Shown here: positions 1-13,190 of the stretch, one piece after another
How the letters are laid out: every line of letters starts with the position of its first letter
Numbering within the stretch: the stretch's first letter is position 1
NCBI GenBank assembly: GCA_013399115.1
Contig: VXAA01005176.1
Coordinates: forward strand, 603,489 to 667,488
Direction: 5' to 3'
Length of the DNA stretch: 64,000 nt
Source of the DNA: Anseranas semipalmata
Taxonomy: Eukaryota; Chordata; Aves; Anseriformes; Anseranatidae
The notes under the pieces: generated by a model
Told to the model about the DNA's origin: nothing
What the model saw: only the letters and a program-made list of their open reading frames with translations
Databases searched by the model: none
Program-made: the position numbers and the translations under genes

Positions 1-3000
1 CCAACTCTTTTCCAGTGGGCTCTGATGAACTTAGGTGTTTAACAATTTAAGTGGATATAAATTACTTTATTTCTTTCCAGGCGGTAGTGATAAGGCTATT
101 GGTTTCAGGTGACAAAGAAGTGAAAGCTACTGTCAAGCAAGCCTCTAAAATCCTCATTCTCCTAACTCCTTCTCCTAGGGTGATTGTTCTTTTCATTAGC
201 AGGTTTTGGAATCCGTGATTTTGATTTTGTTTCATTTTGTTTTTTAACTGGAGGGTTCACTGAGGAACAAGCTGTAGTTTCCTTGGCACATAAAAATGTG
301 CTTATGTAAAATGGTGTAGTAATGATCTTTCTCAGCCTGACGCTTAACTCATTCAGATCTATAAATCACTCTGAGATGCTTAGTCTAATGCGAGACAATA
401 ACTCAAAATAGAAATCTCATTTAATTTCACTGCAATTAAACCAAATAATACACAATATATCTTTTTTGACATAACTCTCAAGTTTATCCACCTTCACCAG
501 TATTTGTATTGCTTTCTGCCTTAATGCAGGCCTGATCCTGTGGCAGTATAGATTTAAACAAGGTTCTGTTTTCAGAGAAACAGCAGAAACAGGTTCTTTT
601 TCTGACGTCTCCTTCCTTTGTCATTATGGTATATCCAAAGACATATTTTCCCAGGGCTGTGTCCTTCCTTTTCATAACCACTATGATTTGCAGAGCAACA
701 AACTTCAACCTCCCTCTCCACCTCCCCCCTACTCACTCTATGCAATACATTTTAATTTCCTTTTGCAGCTAAGGTCAAATGTCTTTCCCATCGAATGCAT
801 AGACAATGAAGTGATTTTATAGACAACAGGATTTACAGAAATAGTCAGAAATCAATCAACAGTAATCAGAAGAATACATAAGGACAAAATGGAGTCTGCA
901 AAAATATGCTTTCTGAGTTATCTTCACTCATAAAAGATCACTGTGTTATGCAGCCAATATGATCTGTATTATAAGTTATGAAAAACTGATACTTAGGTCC
1001 AAATTTGATTGAATGCAACTTCGCTGAAGAATATAGATGACCTAGGGTATAACAGTAATAATAATAAATGCAGTACAATACTATTCCTCGAATACAGATG
1101 GCACTTTCATATTGAGTGCATTTGTACTGTTTTTAGCTGTTGTGACATGGTCAAGCATCTAATTATGAGATTTTTTCCATGAGAGAAAAGATACTTACTT
1201 CTTGTGCACATGCAGCCAGTATTGTATTCTGCTAATCATCCTAATCTCCGAGGCATAAGGGTTATATATGTAGGTATACAACATACCAGAAAGCACTTAA
1301 AGAACCACAGGCTTATTTTAGCAAAGTCTGGAACATATTATTGCAAAATGTATGTATTTATCTCAGAGATAAGTGAGCAATTCACAGAAGATAATTCACC
1401 AGCTGCTCTTTTCCTTCTGACAATGGACTGCAATTTCCAGGAAGGTATTTTATTTGAACTCATATTTTTAATGAACAGGACAACAACTGCTGGAGTATTT
1501 AGCAGTCAGATTTCAAAATGAGAACTGTCTTGGTCAGTTATAAGATTGCACATGCAGTTTCTGGTGTACCTCTTGTTACCTGATTAGATAATCACAATTT
1601 TATAATCAGGATGAAAGATTAACAGAAATAATATGGTTTGGGATGTCACAGACTGAAGTTCCCTTCAAGTTTAAGGGGAAGATGATAAGCAGAATAACAA
1701 AAATTTGGAAATTCTGAACCTTTCTGTTTTCTGAAATACATAGGCCTTTGCTTGAAGTATCATTATAATGAAGAAAAAAATGAAGGGGTGTCTTTTGTTT
1801 TAGCCTTCTAAATCTTTTCAGTTAACATTCATAACTGCATAGGTATTTTTTGGACTGCGATTCTTCTGACACTATAACCGGACAGGACTGGGGCATGTAT
1901 CATCCCCAACCTTTGTTTTCTGGCTCCAGCTGAAAGGGAAAGCAGGAATGTGTTTCGGGTGGGAATGGCATGCTCCAGCATAGCTAGAGTTTTGGTAATT
2001 CCATTACAAATAGGTAGGCATAATATGCTATCTGGTCTGATCTACTTCCAAATTCAGAGTCCTATGCTATAGACACGTGCCCATTCAAGTCAAATTATTT
2101 GAAATTACTATTAATTACAGATGCATTTCTAACATTTATGAATCTGTCACAAGCCAGCTAGTTTCAAACCGTCCATTTCCTCTATTTTAAAGAATCATTA
2201 AATATCTTTCCAGTACATTAAGTACACAGCAGAGAGCAGCGACAAGAAGCCCTGATATTTTAAGATAAAATAATTTCAAGAGGCACAAACAAAAACATGT
2301 TTACTTTAGTCACATTTGGCATGGTATATTCCTCAGCACAGTCTTTGCATTTGTAGCATGGTAGGAATAGGACCACTTCTAGTCTCTCACCAAAGAACTG
2401 ATTCCAAATCCATGTGCCCCTGTGGTGTGAAGTCATCTATGCTAATCAAATTGCTGGGGAAAAAAGGGAGGAAATGAAGTGATTTAGCCTATGTGGCCCT
2501 TCCAAGCATTAGAAGACTTATAATTGTTTTAGATCAAGTACTCACTCAAGTTTCCTTCAGCAATTCACTTGAAGTGATTTTTAATAGTGGAATTGCAAGC
2601 TGAATTACATGGCATCTATCCCAAGATCACACAAGTAGATATTCACAAGTTTTATTCATTTTGAGTTGCATTAAAAATTGTTCAAATGCTAGCTTCTATT
2701 TTATCATACTGAAATTATAATAAATTTATCCACTTGTTTGTGATTATAAGTACAGTTTCATAATTACAGTTTTGCGTTTCATGAGGTGTTTGCAAGCAAT
2801 CATGCAGCAGCTTACCATAATATTGTTGCTGTACTACTGACCATGTGCAGGAATGCTTCCACAGACCCTCTGAAGATGATGGGAGGTATGTGCTCCCAGA
2901 GCACATTTACGCTAGGCTGTGGAGGACAAGGCAAAGGGACATGATCTGATTCTCACTGCGCTAACATTGGACAAAAGCTTTCTGGCCATAAGACCACAGC

Positions 3001-4704
3001 ATCACACCCAGTTTTGCTGAGATAGTTAACTAACGCATCTACACTGCCTCTAGGACTAGACATAGCACTATGTCTCGTCAATATGACTACTTGGGAAACA
3101 GTTGATATGAAATTCAAATGCATGGCGTGAAATGTGCCACAGTCATGAGACTTTCAAGACTCCGGTGAGGTGACTTTGTGGCCCCACAAAGGGGGAAGCA
3201 GCCTGAGACAGCTTTTAGTCTTGACCTTTATAATGAGTCTCCTGAAAAAAAAATAAAATTATTTCTATGTTGAATCAGAATATAAAGTGTCTTGAGCTCT
3301 ATAATATTTACATATAAAAGTGTGTGGGACACAGGGAGAGTCACATGGACTACAAATGGGTATCTCTCTAGATGCCAAGCATTAGACACAGCCAGGAAAA
3401 TACACCGGCTATACTGGATACCATGCTCTCAAACATAGGTTGAATCCCTGCTTTGTTTCTTCTTTTACAGCTTAGTGAATTCAGTTCTTTATATATCTGA
3501 AGCCATTTACCTGTATCTAAACTTGCAAGCCTAACTTAGTGTTTTGATTTCAGAGATATAGCATTGTTTCAATTCAGGCAAGCTCAGCATCTCTGAAAAT
3601 ATTTTTTTTCTTTTTTGATGACTCCATGTAGACTTGAGCAGTTATTGAGCACCAAATTTTGTTTTATATCACCATTCCATCCTGCACCTCTCCCACAAGT
3701 GGATTTCCTTCAGAGAACATTTTGGAAGCATTACGGTCCAAACTCTGAGCCACTCATAATTTCAAATATGACTAATTTCTATGTATGTTGGCAGTTCATC
3801 CATGTAAGGTACACAGTAGGTGTCTACAAACTTCATGTTCTAGGGTAAAAGGCTGTGACGTGGTATTTTATCCACTTTTAATTCTACTTTTTGCATTTTC
3901 TTGAAGCTGACACTTTTCTCTTTTGAGACATACCTATCATTTAGTATCTGCAGAAGGGTATATTCTTTATAGTAAAGTATTTGCATCCTTGTGTTTTAGC
4001 CAATCATGTCCAAAGCAGTAGACACAGTATAATATAACATAAGAGAGTCAGTTGCCTAAGATTACTAGGAGTTCAGAAAAGGTCAGAGACTAAATATAAA
4101 GGTTGTGTCAGGATTATGAGCTAAAGTAGACAGTGTTTATTCTAGCTTCATTTGGCAAGCATAGTTCATAGTACTTCAACTTGTGTTTTTGCAGCATCAT
4201 ATTTTTTTAATTACAACAGTGAACTGGATGAGTTAAGTAGCTCCTGATTTCCTTTTTCAATAAGCCCTTCAGACTGAGGGAAAAAGCCTTCTTAAGCCTG
4301 CGGCAGAACAATGCTTGCAGCAAGGCTGTGGCTGAATTAGCTAACCTTCCCTAGCTCCCATTGATGGGACTTGTGGGCAAGGAAAGAATATAAGGTGGTT
4401 CCTAGTATGCTTTGGAGAAAAAGATAACAACAAAAGGAAGGACATGGCAAATAAAGCACTTAAATTTATAAACACCACTCAGGAATTTTTGTCTTATTTT
4501 TGTCCACTGTGTCATCTAATTGTATTTATATTATAAAATGTTATGTGTGTATACGCATAAATAAATGCACACGTATTTTTGTGAGTATATGTACATATAT
4601 AGTTAATGCTTTACATTGAAATCATTCTTTAAAAAGTTCCAAATTATGCTTTAAAATATTTCACAAGTGCACTATGATGTTCTCCCCTTCAAATAAACTC
4701 TATC

Positions 4705-4706
<2 letters not shown>
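1..4706. other. Unique AT-rich DNA, no gene recognised
   Basis: No repeat family or recognised gene is visible here. The longest open frame (1204-1521, plus strand, 105 codons) resembles no known protein and lacks splice or promoter context, so I treat it as chance. The only point of interest is a splice-acceptor-like site at 80 followed by a coding-like frame, listed separately. Intronic or intergenic origin is inferred from the absence of anything else. Confidence 0.6.
81..215 (+). other. Possible partial exon after a good splice acceptor
   Basis: A pyrimidine-rich tract ending in TTTCTTTCCAG (AG at 79-80) is followed by 45 open codons ending at a TGA at 216-218. The first 24 residues have a lysine- and valine-rich, coding-like composition (for example VSGDKEVKATVKQASK). 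Possible donors inside are CAG/GTGACA at about 109 and AGG/GTGATT at about 180. The frame matches no family I can name. A 45-codon frame behind an acceptor-like site can occur by chance, so this is only a candidate. Confidence 0.15.

Positions 4707-4739
<33 letters not shown>
4707..4739. repeat. (TA)n microsatellite
   Basis: An uninterrupted run of about 16 TA units lies in otherwise unique AT-rich DNA. Such tracts are unstable in length and can extrude cruciforms. Confidence 0.95.
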
Positions 4740-4741
<2 letters not shown>

Positions 4742-4832
4742 TGCTACACTCAAGAAAACTACTTGAAAAAATTTGGTTACATATTATTGTCTTTGAATGA
4801 TGTTGCACTGCATCCTTAGATTTTAATTTACC

Positions 4833-4849
4833 TTTTTTTTTTTTTTTTT
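4833..4849. repeat. T homopolymer (17)
   Basis: A run of about 17 T, with no poly(A) signal or retrocopy context on either strand. Confidence 0.9.
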
Positions 4850-5563
4850 AACTTTGTGCTTTATTAGAAATAGATGTCTATAATAATTACCAAGAGCAAT
4901 GCCTAAATCATCTATCCAGCAGATAAACATGATTCAAGCAGACAGTTGTATGGTGCTCATTAATAGTTTTGTGTATTACAACCTAAGGATAAAAATCTGT
5001 CCTGCATATTTCTAAGGGCCCGGTTTTATCAAATACAAAATGGCCCTAGTTATTCAGGGCTGTGGTATTGCAGTCACTGGATTTTTTCAGTATTTGCAGG
5101 TCTCAACAGTAAATGGCTGCTTCTGGTACACAGAATTTAAGGAAAAGAAAGGGGAACAGTTTCTTTAGTTAGGTTACAGACCATCATAAGGACAGCTATC
5201 AACTCCTAGGAGCATTTGTACTTTTGGAAACACATTTGTGCTTCTAAAATGAATTTTGAAGTATTTACCACAGAAGTATTTGTGCTATAGGTTTTTTTTT
5301 CCTAATTCAATAATTTAAATACTTAAATAAGTAAATGAATTCTAAGCCACCTTTCTGCCAACTGTACTGTTTATTTCTTCTCTAAATAGTACTCTCAGTT
5401 TTTTCAAACTCTTTTCATATAAAAGAATGTTTCAATGAGTCAAATAATTTTCAATATTTAGAGAGAGGATGAACATAACAACTCAGATAAGCCTTCAACA
5501 CTTATTTACAGACATACATTATAATATTTTCCTTATGATTGCCTTCCATTCTGCCTTTATGTA

Positions 5564-5568
<5 letters not shown>

Positions 5569-5619
<51 letters not shown>
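5569..5619. repeat. Exceptionally long T homopolymer (51)
   Basis: There are 51 consecutive T, the longest homopolymer in the window. Read on the minus strand it is a poly(A) run, but the 30 bases 3' of it on the plus strand contain no TTTATT, the complement of AATAAA. A retrocopy tail is therefore not supported. Its exact length is likely to be an assembly or slippage estimate. Confidence 0.95.
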
Positions 5620-5621
<2 letters not shown>

Positions 5622-6016
5622 CTGAAGCTGTGTTTAGCAAAGGGTGTTTCTGAGGTTTCTACAATGGCAGTGACTTAACTGTGCTAAAATAGTCAGTTTG
5701 GAAGTCTGGAAGTTGTTCTGTAATCTTCCCATCTTATGTGCGTTATTTTACTACAGATTATGTTTTCCCTTTCGTAACCCGCTCTAGTTGCTAAATCAGT
5801 GCTTGTAAACTACATGTCCATCTTTCCTGGGCTTGGCTCAGCTAGGTACCTTCACTGGTCCACCCTTTATGCTTTGCCATCCATGGTAAACCCTCACTCA
5901 TCTCATTCATCCCCCTTTTTCCTCTGCCATTCACATCTGAGGCTAATTAGTACCACACAAGGGTAGTTTCTTGTCATGTTTTCTCATAGGCAGGATATTC
6001 TGTTCAGTGTCTTGTT

Positions 6017-6484
6017 TTCAGTTTTGGGCCCCTCACTACAAGAAGGACATTGAGTTACTCAAGCAGGTGCAGAGAAGAGCACTGAAGCTGGTGAAGGTAC
6101 TAGGAAAAAAGACTTATGAGGAGCAGCTGAGGGAACTGGGACTGGTTAGTCAGGAGAAAAGGAGGCTGAGGGGAGACTTCATCGCTTTCTACAACTACCT
6201 GAGAGGAGGTTGTGTCTCTTTTCTTAGCTGACAAGTGATAAGATGCAAGGGAACAGTCTCAAGTTGCCTCAGGAGCAACTAGTTTGGACATAAGAAGAAT
6301 TTCTTCACAGAGAGCAGTTAAGCATTGGAACAGGCTACCCAGGGAAGTGGTGGAGTCCGCATTCCTAGAGGTATTTAAGAGACGTGGATGGGGCACTAAG
6401 GGACACGGTTTAGTGATGGGACTCAGTAGGTCAGGTTGATGTTTGGACTTGATGATCTTGAAGGTCTTTGCCAACCTAAATGTT
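6017..6484 (+). mobile_element. CR1 LINE fragment, sense, 3' end of ORF2 plus 3' UTR
   Basis: CR1 is the main avian non-LTR retrotransposon, and most copies are 5'-truncated like this one. From 6017 the sequence encodes the C-terminal end of the ORF2 reverse transcriptase: the [24 protein letters not shown] and EKRRLRGD blocks are all recognisable. The frame holds to about 6228 and is then broken. The remainder follows the CR1 3' region (a TTTCTTCACAGAGAG block, then a GGAACAGGCTACCCAGGG block, ending near TTTGCCAACCTAAATG), with small internal deletions relative to the usual pattern. The terminal octamer repeats seen in other copies are missing. This is a dead, moderately diverged copy. Confidence 0.95.
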
Positions 6485-7289
6485 TTTTAAGCATACCCAC
6501 CATGTTATTTCCATGTTGCTAATGACACTATTGAATAACTCTGAATTCCAGCACCCCACTCCATACTTGTATAACAACAAACTTCATGCAGAAATAGCAA
6601 ATTGTGTCCAAAATTAGTTATATCACTTGCCTCTGTACTCTGTTCATTACACAGCTTTTACCAACATTTTACCTGTGCCTGCTTAACTTCCTCAGTTAGT
6701 TCAAGTCCAATTCATTCAGTTATTCCATATCCACTGCAAATTCAAAGAAATACAAAACAATTACTGAAACACAAGTTCCATTCCTAAAACACTGTCCAGC
6801 TTAGACTTTTTTGTATCACGATTTTACAGATGTTCTATGATGATTGTGTTCTAGTGATGATTTGACCTCTTAGTAGGTTAAAAAGCCTCTTAAATACAGA
6901 CATAACCAAATCTCTTCAGTCCACTGGGTTATTGGTTTATTTTGTTGGATGTTCAGACATTTCGTAGCTGAATTCACTTGGAAAAACTTACACCAAGTAT
7001 CTGTTCCCACTGATCTACCAGTTTTGTTTCCTTACCTTTTTTCCCTGACAGAATCTCTGATAATATTTCACATGTATTAGCAAAATATGCTTTTATCCAT
7101 CAGTTCTAGCATTTCTATTTTAATACATGTATTTAAAGAAAGGGTTTATTTCTTTTTATGTATTTCATTAATTACTCTAGAAACTTGTTTTGGCCTTTCT
7201 TGTGTTCCTCATACACATTCACTGTTATTTATTTTATTCTCCTGTTTATTGGCTACAGTTGGTCAGATTTTGAAGGATTTCTTCTTGGT
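6485..7289. other. Unique, pyrimidine-rich DNA, nothing recognised
   Basis: No gene or clear repeat was identified. Part of this stretch may be a further decayed portion of the LINE relic that starts about 7290, but I cannot align it convincingly. Confidence 0.4.
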
Positions 7290-7660
7290 TCAATCACTTA
7301 AAATTGCTATTTAGCTATGTAAGTTTCTTCCTTGTCTTCCTATTTCTCATTTTGTTCAGCAGTACAATACCTCCTGAGACACCATTACTGTTTCCTTAAG
7401 TAGAATAAATGCTATATCTAAGGAGTTTACTTTTCCTCAGGGCATTTTTGATGAGCTCCCTCATTTTGTTAAATCTGTCTTTCTGAAGTTTATTGTCATT
7501 CTAACACTTTCATATACATAACTTTCTCATGATACAGATTCTAATTATATTGTGATTATCATTGTTTTGTAGCTCTGCTAGCACTACAATTTAAATGAAC
7601 GTCTGTGTTCTACTTTTATGACTGAAAGAGGTATTCACATCACTTAACCCAGCTAAATTC
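7290..7660 (-). mobile_element. Ancient CR1-like LINE relic (internal part), antisense
   Basis: The stretch resembles the antisense of an internal part of amniote CR1 ORF2. It holds a CATTTTGTTAAATCTGTCTT block, then a TCTAATTATATTGTGATTAT block, then a GCTCTGCTAGCACTAC block, in the order expected for old CR1 copies in turtles and birds. Frames are destroyed and divergence is high. The assignment comes from remembered family patterns, not a search, and the ends are approximate. Confidence 0.4.
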
Positions 7661-8247
7661 AGACACAATTTCCCTAGATTCCCCACGTTGTCAATAAAGA
7701 CAAAAATTCACCTTCAAGGAGGTGATTCAGGAAAACTACCACTTGTCAATATGCAAAGTATACACCTCATCTGAGGAAAACCACTTTAGTCTCCATTTGA
7801 CTTACCTGGTATACTACTTTCAGCTTTATGGGGTGTACATAGCCTTTGAGAGCCACAATCTGCTTCCTCTGAGTGTGTGAACATCCCACAGAGCCAGAAG
7901 GGAAACAGCCAGGTATTCCTCATGCAGTTAGAGGGAAGAAGAATGTCATTTGTTCTAATTAGATAACTATTAAATAATAATGTTCTCATTTTTAATTAGA
8001 CTGTCTCTTAAAAAACAAAAAACAAACAAAAAAACAATTTGTCTGAATAACATCTTTATATCTTCATAACAACAAGATAAAACCTCATGCTGTCTGGGAG
8101 TCAAATTACCCAAGTGCTTTCAAAAGGGAACAGCTTTTCATTAAATGGGGCATTTTCTCTCTACAATTATCAAAGATACTACAAGAAACACCCAGTGATT
8201 TGAAACTAACATATGTCAAGTAAGTTTTTGAAATAACCCTGTATACA

Positions 8248-8290
8248 TACACACACACACTTACATCTTCTTGTTTGTTTGTTTGTTTTG
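8248..8290. repeat. (AC)n and (GTTT)n simple repeats
   Basis: A short CA-type run is followed within 10 bases by four TTTG units. Ordinary low-complexity DNA. Confidence 0.85.
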
Positions 8291-10384
8291 GGATGACTCC
8301 CTGAGGCTGAAGTCTTAAGGAGAATTAGCAGTTGTGTCAGCTGCCAGTTGTCTGAGCTGGATGTCCTTTGATTAAACAGCACTGCCGCTTATGCTTATAT
8401 AGTTGAGGAACCATTGCTAGCCATTACTATCCAAAGACAGATGTGTAAGTTTTGACTCATAAAAACTGTATGAAGGAAACTAACAGGACACTAATCTCCT
8501 GGTACTTCTTATGACAAAGAGAAAGAGTTGAATAAGATATTTAAAGAGTACAAAATTTGTTTCCTCTGCAAATGCCTTGCAAAATGTTATAAATAAATAA
8601 TTGGTTTCATCATTGTTTGACTTTGGGGACCATCGCCATTACAGAACAAAAAGAGCCAAGTCTTGGTACTCTGGGACAGTGAAAGCACATATTCGTCTGA
8701 GACACCAAGCTCCTGTCTGCAGATACAAGCTTCTGGGAACAGGTATTTCATCAACTACTCATTGATGACAATTATGAGATATTTACAATTCGAAAACAAT
8801 GCAGATAGAGCTCTCTCTCTATAAAACTTTAATGAGCAGCATGTTTTGTTGGAAGTGTCATAAAACTTTCATCAAAGTTCAAAATATTCCCAAGAAAACA
8901 GCTCTGTCTTTGGCAAGAAGATCAGAAATATGCAGTTTAGATCAAACAGTGTGAAGAGGAAGAGAAATGTCGTCTGTTATAATTATTAGGATACGATAAT
9001 TATACTTTTACAAGCTCAGAAAATTTTTAAAAAGCAGCTCAGTAAACATCATAAAATCTAGCATTAAGGTTAGCTTTTACAGTTTTCCTTTTAAGGAAGA
9101 TAAACAAAGTCATAGTAGCTAAAAGCCTAACAATAATAGTAAGAGAGATAATATGGATTTTTTTGGTAATGTAATTCAGAGGGGGACCACAGTCACTAGC
9201 AAAAATTGTTTGTTCCTTTACTTCATTTTGGAATAGTACTTTTTTTCCAAGTAGGTAAAATTCCTTAACTCCTTGCCCTTAACTGACACTGTAGCATAGG
9301 GGCAGGCAGTCCTGAGCTCACTGGACCTTACAGCAGTTCTTCTTAACAGTAAACTTGCAAGCAGTTGGAATGAAATTGAAATGTGCAGCTCCTCTACCCA
9401 ACGGTTGCATGAATAATTGAATAAATGGCCCTTATGACCTTTGGGGCATTAAGAATTCAAACAAATCAAGGCCCAAACAAGATGTAAGTATTTTAGTACA
9501 AGAAAAGTTAGGTTTTAAATAAAGAAAGGGAAAAATAAATTCTACAAGAATAGGTGCATAATATGAAAACAGCCATAACATGGGAACATAGAATATAAAA
9601 GGAAATCTCATGTGGTCAATATAAATGTGATTATATGTGTTCCTTTCAGTCATTGTGCTCAGGTTAATGATGAACAAAGTCCAAGTTTCATCTCTATGAC
9701 AAAAATAGTATTTACAGAAAATTTTTATGGTGCTCTTTTAGCTCTCCCTTCCTACAACCAGTACTCATCCTTCCATCCTCTCTGTTCTGTTATTTAAATA
9801 AATTCATATATACATGAATAATATCACACAGCCCCCTGCTCCCCAAAACCACCCTATCCAAAACACTAGTTTCAGAGGATACAAACACACAGGTATAACT
9901 GCACATAGCAGCACATACTAGAATAACAAGCCTTACATGTAAAAAATAAAAATAAAAAAAATTCACATTGAAAGCAACAAACATTTTCCCCTCTGTCTGT
10001 AGGGAATGGTGACTAGACTATGTTAAGTAGTTCGGGCTTGATCTTGTTGCTTAGATTGTCCAAGACATTCTCTGAATACCAAGATGCAGATTTGTTCTGT
10101 TAGTCCCAACAGATGAGATAAATATTGCCTCAACTTTGCATTCCCTGCAACTGCGCTTGCCAGTCCTTTCCTGGTGATTCCTCCAGAGCTAACTGAAGTC
10201 TCTAATTTGCTGCTTTCACCTGCTACGCCCTCAAAAATAGTCCCAATTTCAGCTTGCTGCCACAGTGTTTTCTTCATGACACAAGCCCTCTTATTCAATG
10301 GGAATATTGGACAGAGCCCACAGAAACCGTTCTCTCTCCATTCCTACACTGAAATGTTTTGCTTTTAAAAGTCGGCAATACAGC

Positions 10385-10422
10385 TTATATATATATATAT
10401 ATTTATTATTATTATTATTTTT
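10385..10422. repeat. Compound (TA)n(TTA)n microsatellite
   Basis: About eight TA units pass directly into about five TTA units, a compound microsatellite. Confidence 0.9.
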
Positions 10423-11337
10423 ATGGACCTGTTTCTAGCACAGTCTGAATTTTCTCGCCAGTCTCTGAATGGGTTCATGATACACCACCAGCTCATGATC
10501 ACATTTCTTCACCCTCCCATTCCTTACTCTTGTCATGGGGGTCACAGTGCAGTTGGCTCCAGACCCACATGGAATGAAATTTTTCACTGATTTAGTGACT
10601 CAGTGCAAGGCTGGTCAGCTGTCTCCTGCAGCCTCTCTGTTTTGAAGGTCACATTATAGATATCCTGATCTTCATTAGGACTTTGGCTGCCCTCAGCCAC
10701 TGCAACACAGGGCTGGTCTTTTGTCTCTGCTTTGTTTTTCTGTGGGTAGCTGCAGCACAGGCCATGAGGAGATTCTTTGCTGTACTTTATTATGCATACC
10801 TGGTCTTATTTTCTACCTTTTGTGTTGCCCTCCATAGCACTTATCAGGGTCCTTCCCTGCAAGCTGTTGAAGTTTTTGCAGCAGTTCTTGATTCCTGAAT
10901 TTTTATACAATTTATATTAGCCTGTAAATTGATTAAAACAGAAACAACCCTGACAATTTCCCTCTTTTCTACCAAATATGCCTCCTGCTTATTCTTTCTC
11001 TGGATCGAGTAGCCCATATGCCATGCTTAGGCCAACCTCCTTAACAGCAGCTATAAAGGTTCAAACATGCTAATACAAGACTAGATCCCCAGCCCTTCCT
11101 GTGAGTATATTCTTTAAATTAAGCCAAGCAATGGTTACAGAACCTCCCTTCCATGTTAGAAGAAAATACAGAGCTGATATAAGACTTGAATGCACAGCAG
11201 CAGCTCCAGGTTTGGCTCCAGTTGCCTTCAGTTGTGGACCTATTTTTAAAATCCAGGCATGAGGCACACTTCTTGGGTCAGTACTTTATTGTTTAATCTA
11301 CAACAAAACACACGAAGGTACTATTGCCATTCTAGTA

Positions 11338-11462
11338 ATCATAGAATCATAGAATGGCCTGGGTTGAAAAGGACGTTAAAGATCATCTAGTTTCAACCCC
11401 CCTGCTCTGGGCAGGGTTGCCAATTACTAGAGCAGGCTGCCCAGTGCCACATCCATAATGAG
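11338..11462 (-). mobile_element. CR1 LINE 3' end, antisense
   Basis: The plus strand begins with the inverted CR1 terminus ATCATAGAATCATAGAATGG and the typical GGTTGAAAAGGACGTTAAAG and ATCATCTAGTTTCAACCCCC blocks, so the element lies on the minus strand. Only about 125 bp of 3' UTR remain, and its 5' edge near 11462 is not sharp. No coding part is present. Confidence 0.95.
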
Positions 11463-12918
11463 GTGGTATCATTCAGAGTTGCAAATGAGATCCTGAAAGT
11501 GCTCAAATGCGTTTTAAGTTTTCTTTTTAGGCACATTCCTGTTCAAATAAGGCTGCTTTTGAGCCCACCTGAATATCAAGGATCTTCCCTGTCAGAACTG
11601 AAAGTACCAATAAGGTCAGATAATTCCAAGAATTATCTTTGGCAGTTAGCCAAACTTCTGGTCTTCGGCAGATAGCAAGCTAAAACTTTCTGAGACCTAC
11701 CTTCCTTAATGTGGGAATGAGGTGGAATTAGGACAGGCTTAAATTCATCCCGTGCCTCCTTATGCACGTATTGACCAGCAGATACCATTTCAAACTCACC
11801 AGAGCTTTCTACTGGAAATTCAGCTATATCGCTCATCTCATTCATGTCCAGGATATCATGATTTTTGGAAGGCAAGATGTGCTGATTCTGGCCTCTGGAC
11901 CAGATTATTTTCTCAGGAATTGCTACACTCATCTTGGAACAGCACCTAAGTTTTGGTTTCAGATACTATCCCTGCCCTCCAGTTTGCCTTTACCAGCTGT
12001 ATCTGTCCATTCTTAACAGCCATGCATTACACATGCTCAATGGCTAGGTAGTGAAATAACTTCATAAATACTGTTTGAGCTGCAGGGCTACTAAAGCGCT
12101 GCTTAGCTTCCCACTCACATCCAGGAGGACAGAGGAATAGGCAGCCTCTTGCTGCCGTCAGGAGCCCCCTGATTTCACCTCACACTCCCACCGCCAGGAC
12201 TGTAGCTGCAGAACAGATACTGTAGGAGGGAACAGGGTTGTTCATCTTCAAATCATTTCACTTCATCATTGCTCCAACGCAGCTTCTTGGAGCATTTTCT
12301 GCCACTTGGATGAAAAACAAATCTGGTAAATAGATATGGATATTTCACAACACACCTTTTTGATAGGCTGCCTTTTCAGTCTCTCTTTGCACTTCTCTTC
12401 CTCTGTTCGGATTGCATTTTTAAAAGCTTATTCCTTTTACTTGTGCTTGTATATCACAGACCTGTGTTTATTCAGTATGTATTTATGTAGATACTGTGTT
12501 CAAAATGCCTGGGTTAACAGCACCAGACAAGCAGTGTAAATCTTTTCTCATCATGTATCTTCAGCACACAAATTAAAGTGATTGAACTTTTCTGAATGTT
12601 GTTGAAGACTTGAGAAACAAGCAGAGGCAGGATAGCGACAGTGCAAGATTTTCAATAAAAATAGTAGGGGTCATTGAGTTAAAGACTGTTGTAGAAAACT
12701 ACTTGTTAAATTAAGAGAGAGATGAAAATAGATTCATTTAATTATGCACTTGGGTATATAAAAAAAAGTCACTGAATGCTTATTACAAAGAAGTGAAGTT
12801 ATGCTAGTTAAAAGTTTCTCTCTCCTTCCAGAGATCTCTTTGCTTCCACACAACAAAGACATTGCCACAGATGCTGGAAATATAGCTGGCTGAATAATAA
12901 AAATAATGTATTCGTGAG

Positions 12919-13032
12919 TAAATTATTCAAAGATTGACAGAAAAATGTTGAATAAATTATTCACAGAACATTATTTAACAATCTAGAGAGCTGGTCAAAT
13001 AATGGAAATATATATTTCAGATAATTTATTCA
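12919..13032. repeat. Dispersed AAATTATTCA-like motif cluster
   Basis: AAATTATTCA occurs at 12919 and 12953, with a near copy AATTTATTCA at 13023. The second copy lies in the palindrome GAATAAATTATTC. Spacing is irregular, so this is not a simple tandem array and may be coincidence in AT-rich DNA. Confidence 0.4.
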
Positions 13033-13172
13033 GAGAGTAATGTCAAAATCCTTTGACTAGTCCATTAGGAACGAAAAATTTGACAAGTTATTGATTATAG
13101 CTCATTTCTGTGTTAAAAAAAAATTAGCACAAATGCAGCTAAGCAGAAAGATAGATAATTGACAATAAAGTG

Positions 13173-13190
13173 TCATCATCCTGATGATGA
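13173..13190. repeat. Small perfect inverted repeat
   Basis: TCATCATC and GATGATGA are exact reverse complements separated by CT, giving an 8-bp stem. Confidence 0.8.

Larger units (their letters stand above)
7661..11337. other. Unique DNA with minor simple repeats
   Basis: No gene was recognised. The stretch contains A-rich (AAAC)n-like sequence near 8009-8036, a short (AC)n at about 8248-8262, (TTTG)n at about 8269-8290 and the AT/ATT tract at about 10385-10422. Open frames of up to 91 codons (10023-10298, minus) look fortuitous. Confidence 0.55.
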
